This document shows, one piece after another, positions 7,301-16,133 of a DNA stretch of 32,803 nt. The notes under the pieces are model-generated. The model did not search any database, was not told where the DNA came from, and saw only the letters and a list, made by a program, of their open reading frames with translations. The stretch's first letter is position 1, and every line of letters begins with the position of its first letter. The DNA comes from Chitinophagales bacterium (GTDB lineage Bacteria; Bacteroidota; Bacteroidia; Chitinophagales; Chitinophagaceae), in NCBI GenBank assembly GCA_015655015.1, contig JAATFV010000033.1, positions 1 through 32,803 on the forward strand, written 5' to 3'. Both the position numbers and the translations under genes were made by a program.

Positions 7301-9225
7301 AGATACCTGCCCACGATCGGCACCCGTCTTCCCACCCCGAAAGCCTTACAGCTGACACGGATAATGGGACAGAACTGGTTGCGCTTGTATTCATTATTAT
7401 TCACCATCCGGAGGATCCGTTTCACCAATGCCTCATCGATTCCCATGGCAATGATCTCCTTCGGTCCCTGCCTTTTTTCGATATACTGGTACAGCACCTT
7501 GTCCAGGATATCGTACTCCGGCAGGCTGTCGCTGTCCTTCTGATCAGGCCGTAATTCGGCCGACGGAGCTTTCTCCAGGATATTCGCAGGAATAATTTCT
7601 CCTTCCCGGTTGATATAACGGGCCAGCGCATACACCTGCAGCTTATAGACATCCCCCAGCACGCTCAGCCCGCCCGCCATGTCGCCATACAGCGTTCCAT
7701 ACCCCGTAGACAATTCGCTCTTGTTGGAGGTATTCAGCAGGATATACCCAAACTTATTGGCAATGCCCATGAGGATATTCCCCCGGGTACGGCTCTGCAG
7801 ATTCTCTTCCGCTAATCCAAAGGGCGCCCCGTTAAAGATCGGCTCCAGCGTATGCAGCAAAGACTCATATACTTCACGGATAGGAATGATATCGTAGGGA
7901 TTTCCCAGCGTACGGGATAACAGCTCGGCATCGGCGACAGAATGGGAGCTGGAATACGGGGAAGGCAAAAGAACAGCCCGCACATTCTCCTTTCCCAGGG
8001 CTCGTACAGCCAGGGCCAGGGTGACAGCGCTATCGATCCCCCCGCTGCTGCCGAGGATCGCCTTCGTAAAACCCATTTTAATAAAATAATCGCGGATCCC
8101 AAGGATCAGCGCCTGGTAGATCTCCCGGATATTCCCTTCCTCCACCAGGTATTCGATCACCTTATCCGGATCTTGTAATTTGGATACCCGCATCTCCTGG
8201 TCCAAAAGAGGCTCCCCCTTTAGGGGATGGGGGGCGGCAGGCTCCTGGTTCCGCCATTCCCCCCGGCCGGCAGCGGTCTTCCCGCTTCCGTTTCCTTCGC
8301 CGGGCACATGCACACCCACTACAGACGAGCCCTCTTTGTCTTCCATCTTACCCGCTACATCTGTCGCAATGGACAATCCCGGCAGCAGCTCCTCATATAA
8401 CGGAGGCACAGGTCCCGTTCCGCTCTGTGCCCCTCTCCGCTCCGACCAGGCTCCCGCGCTTTCCGGGTCAATGGACAGCTCCACCAGGGCAAAATCCTCC
8501 TCGAAATATTTTAGTTCCCGGACGATCTTCCCTTCTGCATCATAGACAAGGCTGCCACCGTCAAAGACAATCTCGGTCTGCGAGCCCACGGCATTACAGT
8601 AGAACATGGGCAGCCCGTATTTCAATACATTCCGGCGTATCACTTCTTTGCGATCCACATCGTGATCATAATCGAAAGGCGAGGCGGAGATATTGATCAT
8701 AAGATCGGGATCCTGGCCTATCAGCTGGTCCATAGGACACACGGTATACAGCGGATTATCCCCGAGATTCCAGATATCCTCGCAGATCGTCAGCGCGATC
8801 TTCGTTCCTTTAAAAGGGATCACTTTCCAATGGGCGCCGGGCTCAAAATAACGGCCTTCGTCGAATACATCATACGTCGGCAGACAAGTTTTATGCGCTA
8901 CCCCCTTGATCTCTTTTTCATAGAGCAGCCAGGCGGCATTGAACAGCCTCTTACCCTCCCTGGCGGGGTTGCGCTCCGGTCCGCCCACGATCACCCCGAT
9001 CGTATCGGCCTCTTCACGGATACGGTCGATGGCCGTATAACACTGCTCTATAAAATCATCAAACTCCAGAAAATCACGGGGAGGATATCCACAGACGGAC
9101 AATTCTGAAAATACGATCAGGTCAGCCCCGGCAGCCTTGGCCTGGCGGATAGCAGCCAGGATCTTTCGAAGGTTATCCCCGAAATTCCCGATGTGATAAT
9201 TTTGTTGTGCCAGAACGATGTTCAT
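7294..9225 (-). CDS. nadE: Glutamine-dependent NAD+ synthetase
   Basis: The 643-residue protein converts deamido-NAD to NAD using ammonia from glutamine, the last step of NAD synthesis. The N-terminal nitrilase-type glutaminase domain (about 1-255) contains the Glu-Lys-Cys triad in FSELSVCGYPP, VAHKTCLPTYD and LTICEDIW. The C-terminal synthetase domain has the PP-loop GSSGGIDSAVT. Between them (about 262-345) is a long Gly/Pro/Ala-rich linker that most homologues lack; part of it (AAPHPLKGEPL) is encoded by a palindromic element at 8212-8235. Start ATG at 9225 with a good upstream promoter (9230-9263). The divergent neighbour is gldB, a pairing I recall from other Bacteroidota. Confidence 0.95.
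   Translation of the reverse strand: MNIVLAQQNYHIGNFGDNLRKILAAIRQAKAAGADLIVFSELSVCGYPPRDFLEFDDFIEQCYTAIDRIREEADTIGVIVGGPERNPAREGKRLFNAAWLLYEKEIKGVAHKTCLPTYDVFDEGRYFEPGAHWKVIPFKGTKIALTICEDIWNLGDNPLYTVCPMDQLIGQDPDLMINISASPFDYDHDVDRKEVIRRNVLKYGLPMFYCNAVGSQTEIVFDGGSLVYDAEGKIVRELKYFEEDFALVELSIDPESAGAWSERRGAQSGTGPVPPLYEELLPGLSIATDVAGKMEDKEGSSVVGVHVPGEGNGSGKTAAGRGEWRNQEPAAPHPLKGEPLLDQEMRVSKLQDPDKVIEYLVEEGNIREIYQALILGIRDYFIKMGFTKAILGSSGGIDSAVTLALAVRALGKENVRAVLLPSPYSSSHSVADAELLSRTLGNPYDIIPIREVYESLLHTLEPIFNGAPFGLAEENLQSRTRGNILMGIANKFGYILLNTSNKSELSTGYGTLYGDMAGGLSVLGDVYKLQVYALARYINREGEIIPANILEKAPSAELRPDQKDSDSLPEYDILDKVLYQYIEKRQGPKEIIAMGIDEALVKRILRMVNNNEYKRNQFCPIIRVSCKAFGVGRRVPIVGRYLS
8212..8235 (-). repeat. 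Palindromic element copy inside nadE
   Basis: On the plus strand the segment begins CTCCCCCTTTAGGGG and continues ATGGGGGGC, the same design as the copies in the arginine operon. It is translated as part of the interdomain linker of NadE (residues PHPLKGEP), in the opposite orientation to the argC copy. The reading frame stays open through it. Confidence 0.75.
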
Positions 9226-9229
9226 AATA

Positions 9230-9263
9230 CAAATTTACGCGAATTAGACTAACTCCGGGTCAA
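9230..9263 (-). promoter_or_regulatory. Bacteroidota-type promoter for nadE
   Basis: On the minus strand a TTG (9263-9261) is followed after 23 bases by TAAATTTG (9237-9230), which fits the TTG-N17-23-TAnnTTTG consensus of the Bacteroidota primary sigma factor. The -7 box lies only a few bases before the ATG, so the leader would be very short. Confidence 0.6.
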
Positions 9264-9353
9264 CGGCTCCCTGATATACTAATCTGTTCCCATTCGCGTT
9301 AATTGGGTCAAATTCCTGTTAATTCGTTTCATATTTGCTTATCAACCCGCATC

Positions 9354-10433
9354 ATGAAGAACCTTTTACCACGTACATCGACCCGTGTTACCCAACCCAT
9401 CTCCCTGAAGGTCACCTTTGCGTTAGTAGCATTATCCATCTTAACAGTATCCTCCTGCGGCCATAATGGAAAAACGCCCGACATCTCCGGCGTCGACATA
9501 AAAGAAGTCCATATCGAACGCTTCGACACCGCCTTTTTCTCCCTGGATTCCAACAATATCGAGCCCGGCCTCTACCGGCTGAGCCGCCAATATCCTTATT
9601 TCACCGGCGACTTCATCGGCAATATCCTGGGAGCCGGCCCCCTTTCCGATACCAGCCGCCTGGCTTTTCTCGCTGCCCGGCAATTCCTCGTCAGCTATTT
9701 GCCGGTAAAAGATTCCCTGGAACAGCAATACCAACGACTGGACTGGCTGGAAAAAGAATTGACAAAAGGATTCCGTTTTGTAAAATATTATTTCCCCCAT
9801 TATAACCTCCCGCAGAAAGTAGTGGCCTATATCGGTCCCTTCGACGGACCAGGAGTAGCCATCACCTCCTATGCCCTGGCGATCGGCCTGCAATCCTATG
9901 CGGGCAGGACTTTCTCTTTCTACCTGAGCGGAAAAGGACAGGACCTGTATCCTCTTTATATCTCCCGGCGCTTTGAAAAGGAATATATCAACGCCAACTG
10001 CCTGAGCGCCCTGGCCCAGGACATTTTTCCGGACAGCAGCGAGAACAGGCCCCTGATCGAACAGATGATTATCAAGGGCCGCTACTGGTGGCTGGCGGAA
10101 CGACTGCTCCCCGACGCCCCCGACAGCATCCGTACAGGTTATACCGAAAGCCAGCTGAGCTGGTGTTCCTCCAATGAAGGGGCCGTATGGAAATTCTTTT
10201 TGACCAGCGGCCTCGACCTCTATACCGTCGATCCCGATATCATCAAAAACTATATCGGAGAAGCGCCCAGGACCCTCGGCATGCCTGATGCAGCTCCCGG
10301 TAATATCGGCGCATGGGCAGGCTGGCAGATCGTAAAAAAATATGCAGGCGACCACAGCGACCTTACCCCGGAAGAGGTGATGCGAACCTCCCCCCGGGAG
10401 ATCTTCGAGAAAAGTAAATACAAACCTAAGTAA
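9354..10433 (+). CDS. gldB: GldB-like gliding motility lipoprotein
   Basis: A 359-residue lipoprotein from the ATG at 9354; a GTG-type extension to 9303 would add 17 residues before the signal peptide and is not preferred. The signal helix (TFALVALSILTVSSCG) ends at a lipobox Cys. The mature protein carries features of GldB: HIERFDTAFFSL near the start, YYFPHYNLPQKVVAYI in the middle, and the conserved end GAWAGWQIVKKY followed by EVMRTSPREIFEKSKYKPK. GldB is needed for gliding and type IX secretion functions in Flavobacterium; it is conserved widely in T9SS-bearing Bacteroidota. It is divergent from nadE across about 130 bp, with a CATATTTG box in the 5' region. Confidence 0.88.
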   Translation: MKNLLPRTSTRVTQPISLKVTFALVALSILTVSSCGHNGKTPDISGVDIKEVHIERFDTAFFSLDSNNIEPGLYRLSRQYPYFTGDFIGNILGAGPLSDTSRLAFLAARQFLVSYLPVKDSLEQQYQRLDWLEKELTKGFRFVKYYFPHYNLPQKVVAYIGPFDGPGVAITSYALAIGLQSYAGRTFSFYLSGKGQDLYPLYISRRFEKEYINANCLSALAQDIFPDSSENRPLIEQMIIKGRYWWLAERLLPDAPDSIRTGYTESQLSWCSSNEGAVWKFFLTSGLDLYTVDPDIIKNYIGEAPRTLGMPDAAPGNIGAWAGWQIVKKYAGDHSDLTPEEVMRTSPREIFEKSKYKPK

Positions 10434-10477
10434 AAGAGGAGCTACAAGGAATCGGTGCTGGCATTGCTGGCAGGCGC

Positions 10478-11608
10478 CTAAGCATTTTGCAAAGCCGGCT
10501 TCCTGCCCAGCTCCCGCATCATGCGAAAATGGGAGGCAATGGCGCGGGTCATTGTGGGGAATTCATTATAGGCGATCCCGAAGTCCCGGCAGGTCTCCTT
10601 CACGATCTTGCTGATCGCGGGATAATGCACATGGCTGATACGGGGGAACAAATGATGTTCTACCTGGAAATTCAATCCTCCCACGTACCAGGAGATAAGT
10701 TTGTTACGGGGAGCAAAATTAGCCGTGGTCTTCACCTGGTGGATGGCCCATTCTTCATCCAGCTTCAACGTTTCATCCTCTTCGATATGGACGAATTCCG
10801 CGTTCTCGACCACATGGGCCAGCTGGAATACAATGGCGAGGGTCAGGCCCAGGATCATCTGCATAGAGAGATACCCGATCGCCCAGGGACCCCATCCTAC
10901 GAAATAAGCGGGGATCAATATATAAAAAACAGCATATAACACTTTGCTAAGCCAGAAAATGACATGCTCTTTCATATCCATCTTCTGGAGGGGAGTGGAA
11001 ACTATTTTCCGTTTGAAATACTTATTGAAATCCATCATGGCCACCCAGGCAATAGAGGAAATAGCATAGACCAATACCACGTAAATATGCTGAAAGCGGT
11101 GGGCAGGCACCCATTTCTGGGAATGACACTGGCGCATGACCGGGCTTTTGGCGATATCATCGTCGATGCCGTCTACATTGGTATAGGTATGGTGAATGAT
11201 ATTGTGCTTGAACTTCCAGATGAAGGCATTCCCGCCCAGCGCATTAAGGGAAAGCCCCATGAGGTCGTTTACCCAGCCGCGGGTAGAATAGCTGCCATGA
11301 CAGGCATCGTGCATCACATTGAACCCGATACTGGCCAGCGCCAGGCCTAATATACCGCACAGTACGATACCCGCGAAAATAAGACCACCCGAGGCCGCCG
11401 GGGCGGAGCTGCGGAACAGCCAGATCAGGCTTGCATAAATAAGCAGAGCGCCGGGTATCAGGACCCAGGACTTGGCATATAACTTCCAGTTGCCGGTCTT
11501 CTTGATCTTGTGTGTGGTGAAATACTGGTCAACGGAGGCTTTCAGGCTGGCGTAGAAGGTATTCTTCTTATTGTTAAAACTAAGTTTAGTCATAAAGGAG
11601 CTTTTCAT
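10478..11608 (-). CDS. Fatty acid desaturase (acyl-lipid/front-end type, no cytochrome b5 domain)
   Basis: A 376-residue integral membrane di-iron desaturase. Three histidine boxes are visible: HDACH in NVMHDACHGSYS, HNIIHH in FKHNIIHHTYTN, and the variant QVEHH in NFQVEHHLFPRI, where Gln replaces the first His as in front-end and linoleoyl-CoA-type desaturases. Four hydrophobic segments flank the boxes (about 51-66, 77-95, 178-194 and 220-265). No fused cytochrome b5 is present. It should introduce a double bond into membrane acyl chains; position and substrate cannot be read from sequence. The ATG at 11608 is used; a second in-frame ATG at 11593 is possible. A perfect inverted repeat lies just before the start. 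Confidence 0.9.
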   Translation of the reverse strand: MKSSFMTKLSFNNKKNTFYASLKASVDQYFTTHKIKKTGNWKLYAKSWVLIPGALLIYASLIWLFRSSAPAASGGLIFAGIVLCGILGLALASIGFNVMHDACHGSYSTRGWVNDLMGLSLNALGGNAFIWKFKHNIIHHTYTNVDGIDDDIAKSPVMRQCHSQKWVPAHRFQHIYVVLVYAISSIAWVAMMDFNKYFKRKIVSTPLQKMDMKEHVIFWLSKVLYAVFYILIPAYFVGWGPWAIGYLSMQMILGLTLAIVFQLAHVVENAEFVHIEEDETLKLDEEWAIHQVKTTANFAPRNKLISWYVGGLNFQVEHHLFPRISHVHYPAISKIVKETCRDFGIAYNEFPTMTRAIASHFRMMRELGRKPALQNA

Positions 11609-11613
11609 AGACC

Positions 11614-11632
11614 TATCCTGATAACCAGGATA
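11614..11632 (-). promoter_or_regulatory. Perfect dyad just upstream of the desaturase start
   Basis: TATCCTG and CAGGATA (7-bp arms, 5-base spacer ATAAC) form a perfect inverted repeat five bases upstream of the ATG. It could be an operator for a dimeric regulator or an mRNA hairpin that limits translation initiation. No regulator gene is next to it. Confidence 0.45.
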
Positions 11633-11707
11633 CTGTCAACTACATTAACCCCTTTTGCGGGGAATTATTGTGGCCGGAGGCAAGGTAGATAAGTTTGTTA
11701 ATAAGGG

Positions 11708-11740
11708 GAAATTTATCGTGCAGGAAAGTGTTAAAAACAA
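11708..11740 (-). promoter_or_regulatory. Likely promoter of the desaturase gene
   Basis: On the minus strand TTG (11740-11738) is followed after 22 bases by TAAATTTC (11715-11708), one mismatch from the Bacteroidota TAnnTTTG box. It gives a leader of about 90 bases containing a CCCC/GGGG hairpin and the dyad at 11614-11632. Confidence 0.45.
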
Positions 11741-11748
11741 CAATTTGT

Positions 11749-12225
11749 TCATTTCTTGATCCTCTCTTTCAACAGCTTTCTCGCCGCCTGGATCTCCGTA
11801 ATATCCTTGAAGCTATCCTTCGGAATGAGAAAAAAGGATCTCGCATCGAAATATACATGGAAAAAATAGGCTGTTTCCTTAAATCCGCTGAAATCGCTCC
11901 ATTCCCATAATTGCTGTCCTTTCTTCGTCTCCAGCAGGATGCCCCGGTCTTCCAGGCTGAGGATGAAGGTGTCCTGGAAAGTGGCCGATTTCTTATAAAT
12001 GCTCAGGGGCAGCAGCCTTCGGATCGATATCCAGAGAAAAAACCACAACACGGAAAAAATAAGGAAAGGCAGGGGCTGGATCCTCTTCAACGCAAAGAGG
12101 ATCGCCGATAAAATAGCAAAAACATTGATGAGGATAACAAGAATCTTTATTTCCGGCCGGCCAAAAAAGTGGCCCCGCAGTCCATCGAGCACCTGTTTCT
12201 TATTATATCCGAATTGAATAGTCAT
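11749..12225 (-). CDS. YcxB-like membrane protein
   Basis: A 158-residue protein with two adjacent transmembrane helices (about 28-46 and 51-68) followed by a cytosolic domain. The segment DTFILSLEDRGILLETKKGQQLWEWSDF and the following AYFFHVYFDARSFFLIPKDSF match the YcxB-like domain pattern (PF14317): a short polar strand, a conserved W-x-W/F, and FFLIPK. Function of the family is unknown. It lies upstream of the desaturase on the same strand, but with a separate promoter between them, and downstream of a strong terminator, so it is probably a single-gene unit. Confidence 0.75.
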   Translation of the reverse strand: MTIQFGYNKKQVLDGLRGHFFGRPEIKILVILINVFAILSAILFALKRIQPLPFLIFSVLWFFLWISIRRLLPLSIYKKSATFQDTFILSLEDRGILLETKKGQQLWEWSDFSGFKETAYFFHVYFDARSFFLIPKDSFKDITEIQAARKLLKERIKK

Positions 12226-12287
12226 TCCCGCTGGTTAAGTGGGGGTAAAAATAAGGAAAAAGGTTCCCCGAATAAAAGGTCTTCCTA

Positions 12288-12323
12288 ATAAAAAAATGGC
12301 CATCCCGAAACCCCGGGATAGCC
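12288..12323 (-). terminator. Rho-independent terminator of the small lipoprotein gene
   Basis: On the minus strand a 10-bp stem (GGCTATCCCG paired with CGGGATGGCC, one G-U pair), a 6-base loop and then, after one base, seven T residues. It lies 40 bp after the stop of the 38-codon gene at 12363-12479. Confidence 0.85.
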
Positions 12324-12362
12324 GATAAAATTGTTCTTACCAGGAAATAGTCGCCGGACCCG

Positions 12363-12479
12363 CTAGCGGACGTCCCTGCAACGACCATAATGCCGGCTAG
12401 CTGCCTCACCGGGTGTAACACTTCGGGCACAGGAAGACAAAAAAGAAAGGAGAACGAGGGCGGCCAGGATACGCTTCAT
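12363..12479 (-). CDS. 38-residue lipoprotein
   Basis: An ATG at 12479 opens a 38-codon frame ending in TAG at 12363-12365. The peptide has two positive residues, a leucine-rich helix and a textbook lipobox FLSSC (Cys17), so it should be lipidated; the mature part is only 22 residues: ARSVTPGEAASRHYGRCRDVR. Similar tiny lipoproteins with a mature part of the type VTxxEAA...C are, from memory, common and usually unannotated in Bacteroidota. Support comes from the strong terminator 40 bp downstream and the AT-rich 170-bp region upstream separating it from nrdJ. Function unknown. Confidence 0.72.
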   Translation of the reverse strand: MKRILAALVLLSFLSSCARSVTPGEAASRHYGRCRDVR

Positions 12480-12590
12480 GTTTTTCAATTTAGGTTTTAC
12501 GGATTATTAGAACGAACAAAACCATATAAAATTATCTAAGAGAAAACCCTGGTTTTGCTTCAATTGCGCAGAAAAATACAGGCATTTCCC

Positions 12591-12616
12591 GTAGAAAAAA
12601 AACTGTTTTTTTATAC
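12591..12616. terminator. A8/T7 hairpin downstream of nrdJ, possible terminator
   Basis: An A-run (12595-12602), CTG and a T-run of seven (12606-12612), flanked by GTA and TAC, make a symmetrical A/T hairpin about 40 bases after the nrdJ stop. It has no GC stem, so it is at best a weak terminator. Confidence 0.3.
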
Positions 12617-12650
12617 GCAGACCATGAAAGAGACAAAAACGACCGTCGCC

Positions 12651-15600
12651 CTAGCTGCACCCCATACTATTCCCGCAATTCAGGCATTTATAGCAGGTGC
12701 CGCTGCGGATAGTGATATGACCGCAGGTATTACAGGCGGGAGCATCGCTTTGCATGCTTTTCGCCGCCGCATTCATTGCATCCAGCCCATTGTCCGGCCG
12801 GGGAGAGGCAGCATTTCGGTGCGCATGAACGGCATGAGCCGCCGAAGAAATATTTCCCGCCGGAGAAATATGCCCTGCTGTACCGCCCGGAACATTCGAT
12901 CCGCCCGGCCCGGCAGCTCCCGGACTGCCGGCTTTCGCCACGATCCGTACATCGCTTAATTCCGGGGTCTTTTTATCATATTCCAGGGAAGTGGGTATTT
13001 CGTCCCAATTATCGGTGCCCGTATTGCCGACTTCCGGCCGGTCCAGTACATGCACCAGGTCGGTCCGTCCCAGGTATTCGTAGGCCAGGGAACGGAATAT
13101 AAAGTCCACGATCGAAGTGGTGCTCTTGATATTGGGATGATCCACCATTCCGGATGGCTCAAAGCGGGTAAAGACAAATTTCTCCACGAACTCTTCCAGC
13201 GGCACTCCATATTGCAGGCCGATGGAGATGGCAATGGCAAAACAGTTCGACATACTGCGCATAGTAGCCCCTTCCTTCGCCATATCGATGAAGATCTCAC
13301 CTACCGTCCCATCGCTGTATTCACCCGTACGTAAAAAGATGGCCTGACCGTTGATCTTAGCCTTCTGGGTAAAGCCCCGGCGTTTGGCTGGCAGTGTCCT
13401 TCTCTCTACGATGGTGGCCAAGGCACGTTTCAGCTTGGTATCGGGAGAAGCCTGCACTCTTTTCTGCACTTCTTCCAGCAATTCCTGTACGGTGAGCTTG
13501 CCCAGATCGACAATATTCGACTCATTATTCACCGTTGTGGCTTCCGCAGCAGAACCAGCGGCTGCTCCTTCTTTTTCCGCGTCTGTTCCCTTTTTCTTTT
13601 TATCGGACTTCGTGCTCAGCGGCTGCGACAGCTTAGAGCCATCCCGGTAAAGGGCGCAGGCTTTCAGCCCTAATTGCCAGCTCAGCATATACGAGTCGGC
13701 GATCTCTTCCACCACCGCCTCATTGGGAAGGTTGATCGTTTTGGAAATGGCTCCGCTGATAAAAGGCTGTGCAGCAGCCATCATCCGGATATGTCCATGC
13801 GCGTGGATGAAACGCTGCCCTTTCTTACCGCATTTATTAGCGCAGTCAAAAACAGCCAGGTGCTCCTCTTTCAGGAAAGGAGCGCCTTCCACGGTCATGG
13901 TGCCGCACACATAGTTGCCCGCGGCTTCAATCTCTTCATCGGAGAAGCCCAGCGCTTCCAGCAGATTCCATTCGAAATTATAGTATTGCTCAGGCTTGAA
14001 TCCAAGGCGTTGCAGGCATTCTTCACCCAGATTATACACATTGAATACGAACCCGATCTCAAAGGCGGAACCAACGGCGGCATCCAGCTTCCTGATCTCA
14101 TCAGCGATAAACCCTTTCTCGCTGAGGGATTGATGATTGATCGAGGGCGCGCCGGCAAAAGTTCCGGACCCTACGGCATATTTGATGATCGTATCGATCT
14201 GCTTGTCGGTATACTTCAGGTTCTTCAGGGCAGCCGGCACAGACTGGTTGATGATCTTGAAATAGCCGCCTCCGGAAAGTTTTTTGAATTTCACGAGGGC
14301 AAAATCCGGCTCTACCCCGGTAGTGTCGCAATCCATGATCAGCCCGATCGTACCCGTAGGGGCGATCACGGTAGCCTGGGCATTCCGGTAACCGTATTTT
14401 TCGCCCAGCTGAACAGCTTCATCCCAGGCCCTGGTAGCTGCTTTTAATAAATAGTCGGGGCAATATTGGGCCTTGATCCCCTGCGGTTTCGTCTCCAGCC
14501 CTTCATATTCGTCGGCATCATAAGCGGCCAGGCGATGGTTGCGCATGACACGCAGCATGTTTTCCTTGTTCTCCTCATAACGGGGAAAGGCGCCGAGCAC
14601 ACCGGCCAGCTCCGCCGAGGTCCTGTACGCGACACCGGTCAGGATCGCGGTGATGGCCCCGCTGATACCACGGGCCTCTTCGCTGTCATAAGGGATGCCC
14701 ATGACCATCAGCATGGAGCCCAGGTTGGCATACCCAAGTCCCAGGGTCCTGTAATCATAGGACAGCTGAGCTACTTCTTTGGAAGGGAACTGTGCCATCA
14801 AAACGGATATTTCCAATACGGTGGTCCATAAACGTGAGCAATACTCAAACCCTTCCACGTCGAAGGCATTCGTCTGCTCATTGTAGAACCGGCGCAGGTT
14901 GACGCTGGCCAGGTTACAGGCCGTGTTGTCCAGGAACATGTACTCACTGCAAGGATTAGACGCCCGGATGCGGCCACCGGCCGGACAGGTATGCCATTCA
15001 TTGATGGTGGTATCGTATTGGGTGCCCGGGTCTGCACAACGCCATGCTGCATAAGCGATCTGGTTCCATACTTCAGTAGCGGGGATACGTTTCATGACCC
15101 TCCCGTCGCTGCGGGCAGTTAGCTCCCAGTCCTCGTTATTTTCCAGTTTCTTAAAAAAATCGTTGGAGATGCGGATCGAATTATTGGAATTCTGTCCGGA
15201 GACGGTCTTATAAGCCTCTCCCTCATAATCACTGGCATAACCCGCTGCGATCAGGGCCCCCACTTTCTTCTCTTCCTCTACTTTCCAGTTGATAAATTCC
15301 ATGATCTCGGGATGATCCAGGTCCAGGCAGACCATTTTGGCGGCCCGGCGGGTGGTCCCCCCGGATTTGATGGCGCCGGCAGCCCGGTCCCCGATCTTCA
15401 GGAAGCTCATAAGCCCGCTGGAAGTACCTCCGCCGCTCAGCTTCTCATTCTCTCCCCGGATATGGGAAAAATTCGTTCCCACCCCGGAGCCATATTTGAA
15501 AATACGGGCTTCACGGACCCAAAGGTCCATAATGCCCCCGTCATTGACAAGATCGTCCTCCACGCTGAGGATGAAACAGGCATGCGGCTGCGGTCTTTCA

Positions 15601-16118
15601 TAAGCCGAAGTAGACCTTTTTAGCACTCCATCTGCCTGGTCCACGAAATAATGTCCCTGCGGCTTGCCGGTAATGCCATAACTCTCATGGAGCCCCGTAT
15701 TAAACCATTGCGGCGAATTCGGTACGCAGGCCTGGTCCAAAATGCTATACACCAGCTCTTCGTAGAATACCTGTGCATCTTTCGGAGAAGCAAAATAATT
15801 ATACCGCTCGCCCCAAACCTTCCAGCAATTGGCCATGCGGTGCGCCACCTGTTTCACCGATGTCTCTCTCCCCAATGAACCGTCAGGCTGGGGAACACCC
15901 GCTTTACGAAAATATTTCTGGGCAAGAATATCGGTAGCAATCTGACTCCACTGACCGGGAACTTCCACATTCGTCATTTCAAACACCACTTCCCCGCTCG
16001 GGTTACGGATCACAGACGTACGATAATCGTAGGTGAACTGGTCGAATACATTCGTATCTTCTTTAGTGAAGCGGCGGCTGAAGGACATACCCTTCACGGA
16101 TTGCTTTTTGGTTGGCAT
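12651..16118 (-). CDS. nrdJ: Adenosylcobalamin-dependent (class II) ribonucleotide reductase
   Basis: The 1155-residue enzyme reduces ribonucleotides to deoxyribonucleotides using a radical generated from coenzyme B12, with no need for oxygen. Active-site landmarks are Cys181 (PQPHACF), the N-x-C-x-E motif NPCSE at 388-392 with radical Cys390 and Glu392, and CNLASVNL (401-408). The TSCPD domain (TGEYSDGTVGEIFID and on through FVFTRFEPSG) follows a Lys/Ala-rich linker at about 825-850. The C-terminus is a long Gly/Ala/His-rich tail ending in a four-cysteine cluster CNTCGH...CYKCLNCG, probably the redox-active or zinc-binding tail. I see no B12 riboswitch in the 360 bp upstream. Single-gene unit; ATG at 16118. 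Confidence 0.94.
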   Translation of the reverse strand: MPTKKQSVKGMSFSRRFTKEDTNVFDQFTYDYRTSVIRNPSGEVVFEMTNVEVPGQWSQIATDILAQKYFRKAGVPQPDGSLGRETSVKQVAHRMANCWKVWGERYNYFASPKDAQVFYEELVYSILDQACVPNSPQWFNTGLHESYGITGKPQGHYFVDQADGVLKRSTSAYERPQPHACFILSVEDDLVNDGGIMDLWVREARIFKYGSGVGTNFSHIRGENEKLSGGGTSSGLMSFLKIGDRAAGAIKSGGTTRRAAKMVCLDLDHPEIMEFINWKVEEEKKVGALIAAGYASDYEGEAYKTVSGQNSNNSIRISNDFFKKLENNEDWELTARSDGRVMKRIPATEVWNQIAYAAWRCADPGTQYDTTINEWHTCPAGGRIRASNPCSEYMFLDNTACNLASVNLRRFYNEQTNAFDVEGFEYCSRLWTTVLEISVLMAQFPSKEVAQLSYDYRTLGLGYANLGSMLMVMGIPYDSEEARGISGAITAILTGVAYRTSAELAGVLGAFPRYEENKENMLRVMRNHRLAAYDADEYEGLETKPQGIKAQYCPDYLLKAATRAWDEAVQLGEKYGYRNAQATVIAPTGTIGLIMDCDTTGVEPDFALVKFKKLSGGGYFKIINQSVPAALKNLKYTDKQIDTIIKYAVGSGTFAGAPSINHQSLSEKGFIADEIRKLDAAVGSAFEIGFVFNVYNLGEECLQRLGFKPEQYYNFEWNLLEALGFSDEEIEAAGNYVCGTMTVEGAPFLKEEHLAVFDCANKCGKKGQRFIHAHGHIRMMAAAQPFISGAISKTINLPNEAVVEEIADSYMLSWQLGLKACALYRDGSKLSQPLSTKSDKKKKGTDAEKEGAAAGSAAEATTVNNESNIVDLGKLTVQELLEEVQKRVQASPDTKLKRALATIVERRTLPAKRRGFTQKAKINGQAIFLRTGEYSDGTVGEIFIDMAKEGATMRSMSNCFAIAISIGLQYGVPLEEFVEKFVFTRFEPSGMVDHPNIKSTTSIVDFIFRSLAYEYLGRTDLVHVLDRPEVGNTGTDNWDEIPTSLEYDKKTPELSDVRIVAKAGSPGAAGPGGSNVPGGTAGHISPAGNISSAAHAVHAHRNAASPRPDNGLDAMNAAAKSMQSDAPACNTCGHITIRSGTCYKCLNCGNSMGCS

Positions 16119-16133
16119 AATTCGGTACCTGTT

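Noticed and set aside
9303..9353. Upstream start at 9303 for gldB
   Set aside because: Would place 17 polar residues before the lipoprotein signal peptide; the ATG at 9354 gives a normal signal.
12203..12430. 75-codon minus-strand frame
   Set aside because: Runs through the terminator hairpin and the small lipoprotein gene in another frame; the lipoprotein with lipobox is the better explanation.
12555..12959. 134-codon plus-strand frame overlapping the nrdJ 3' end
   Set aside because: Antisense shadow of the nrdJ tail, Arg-rich low-complexity translation.
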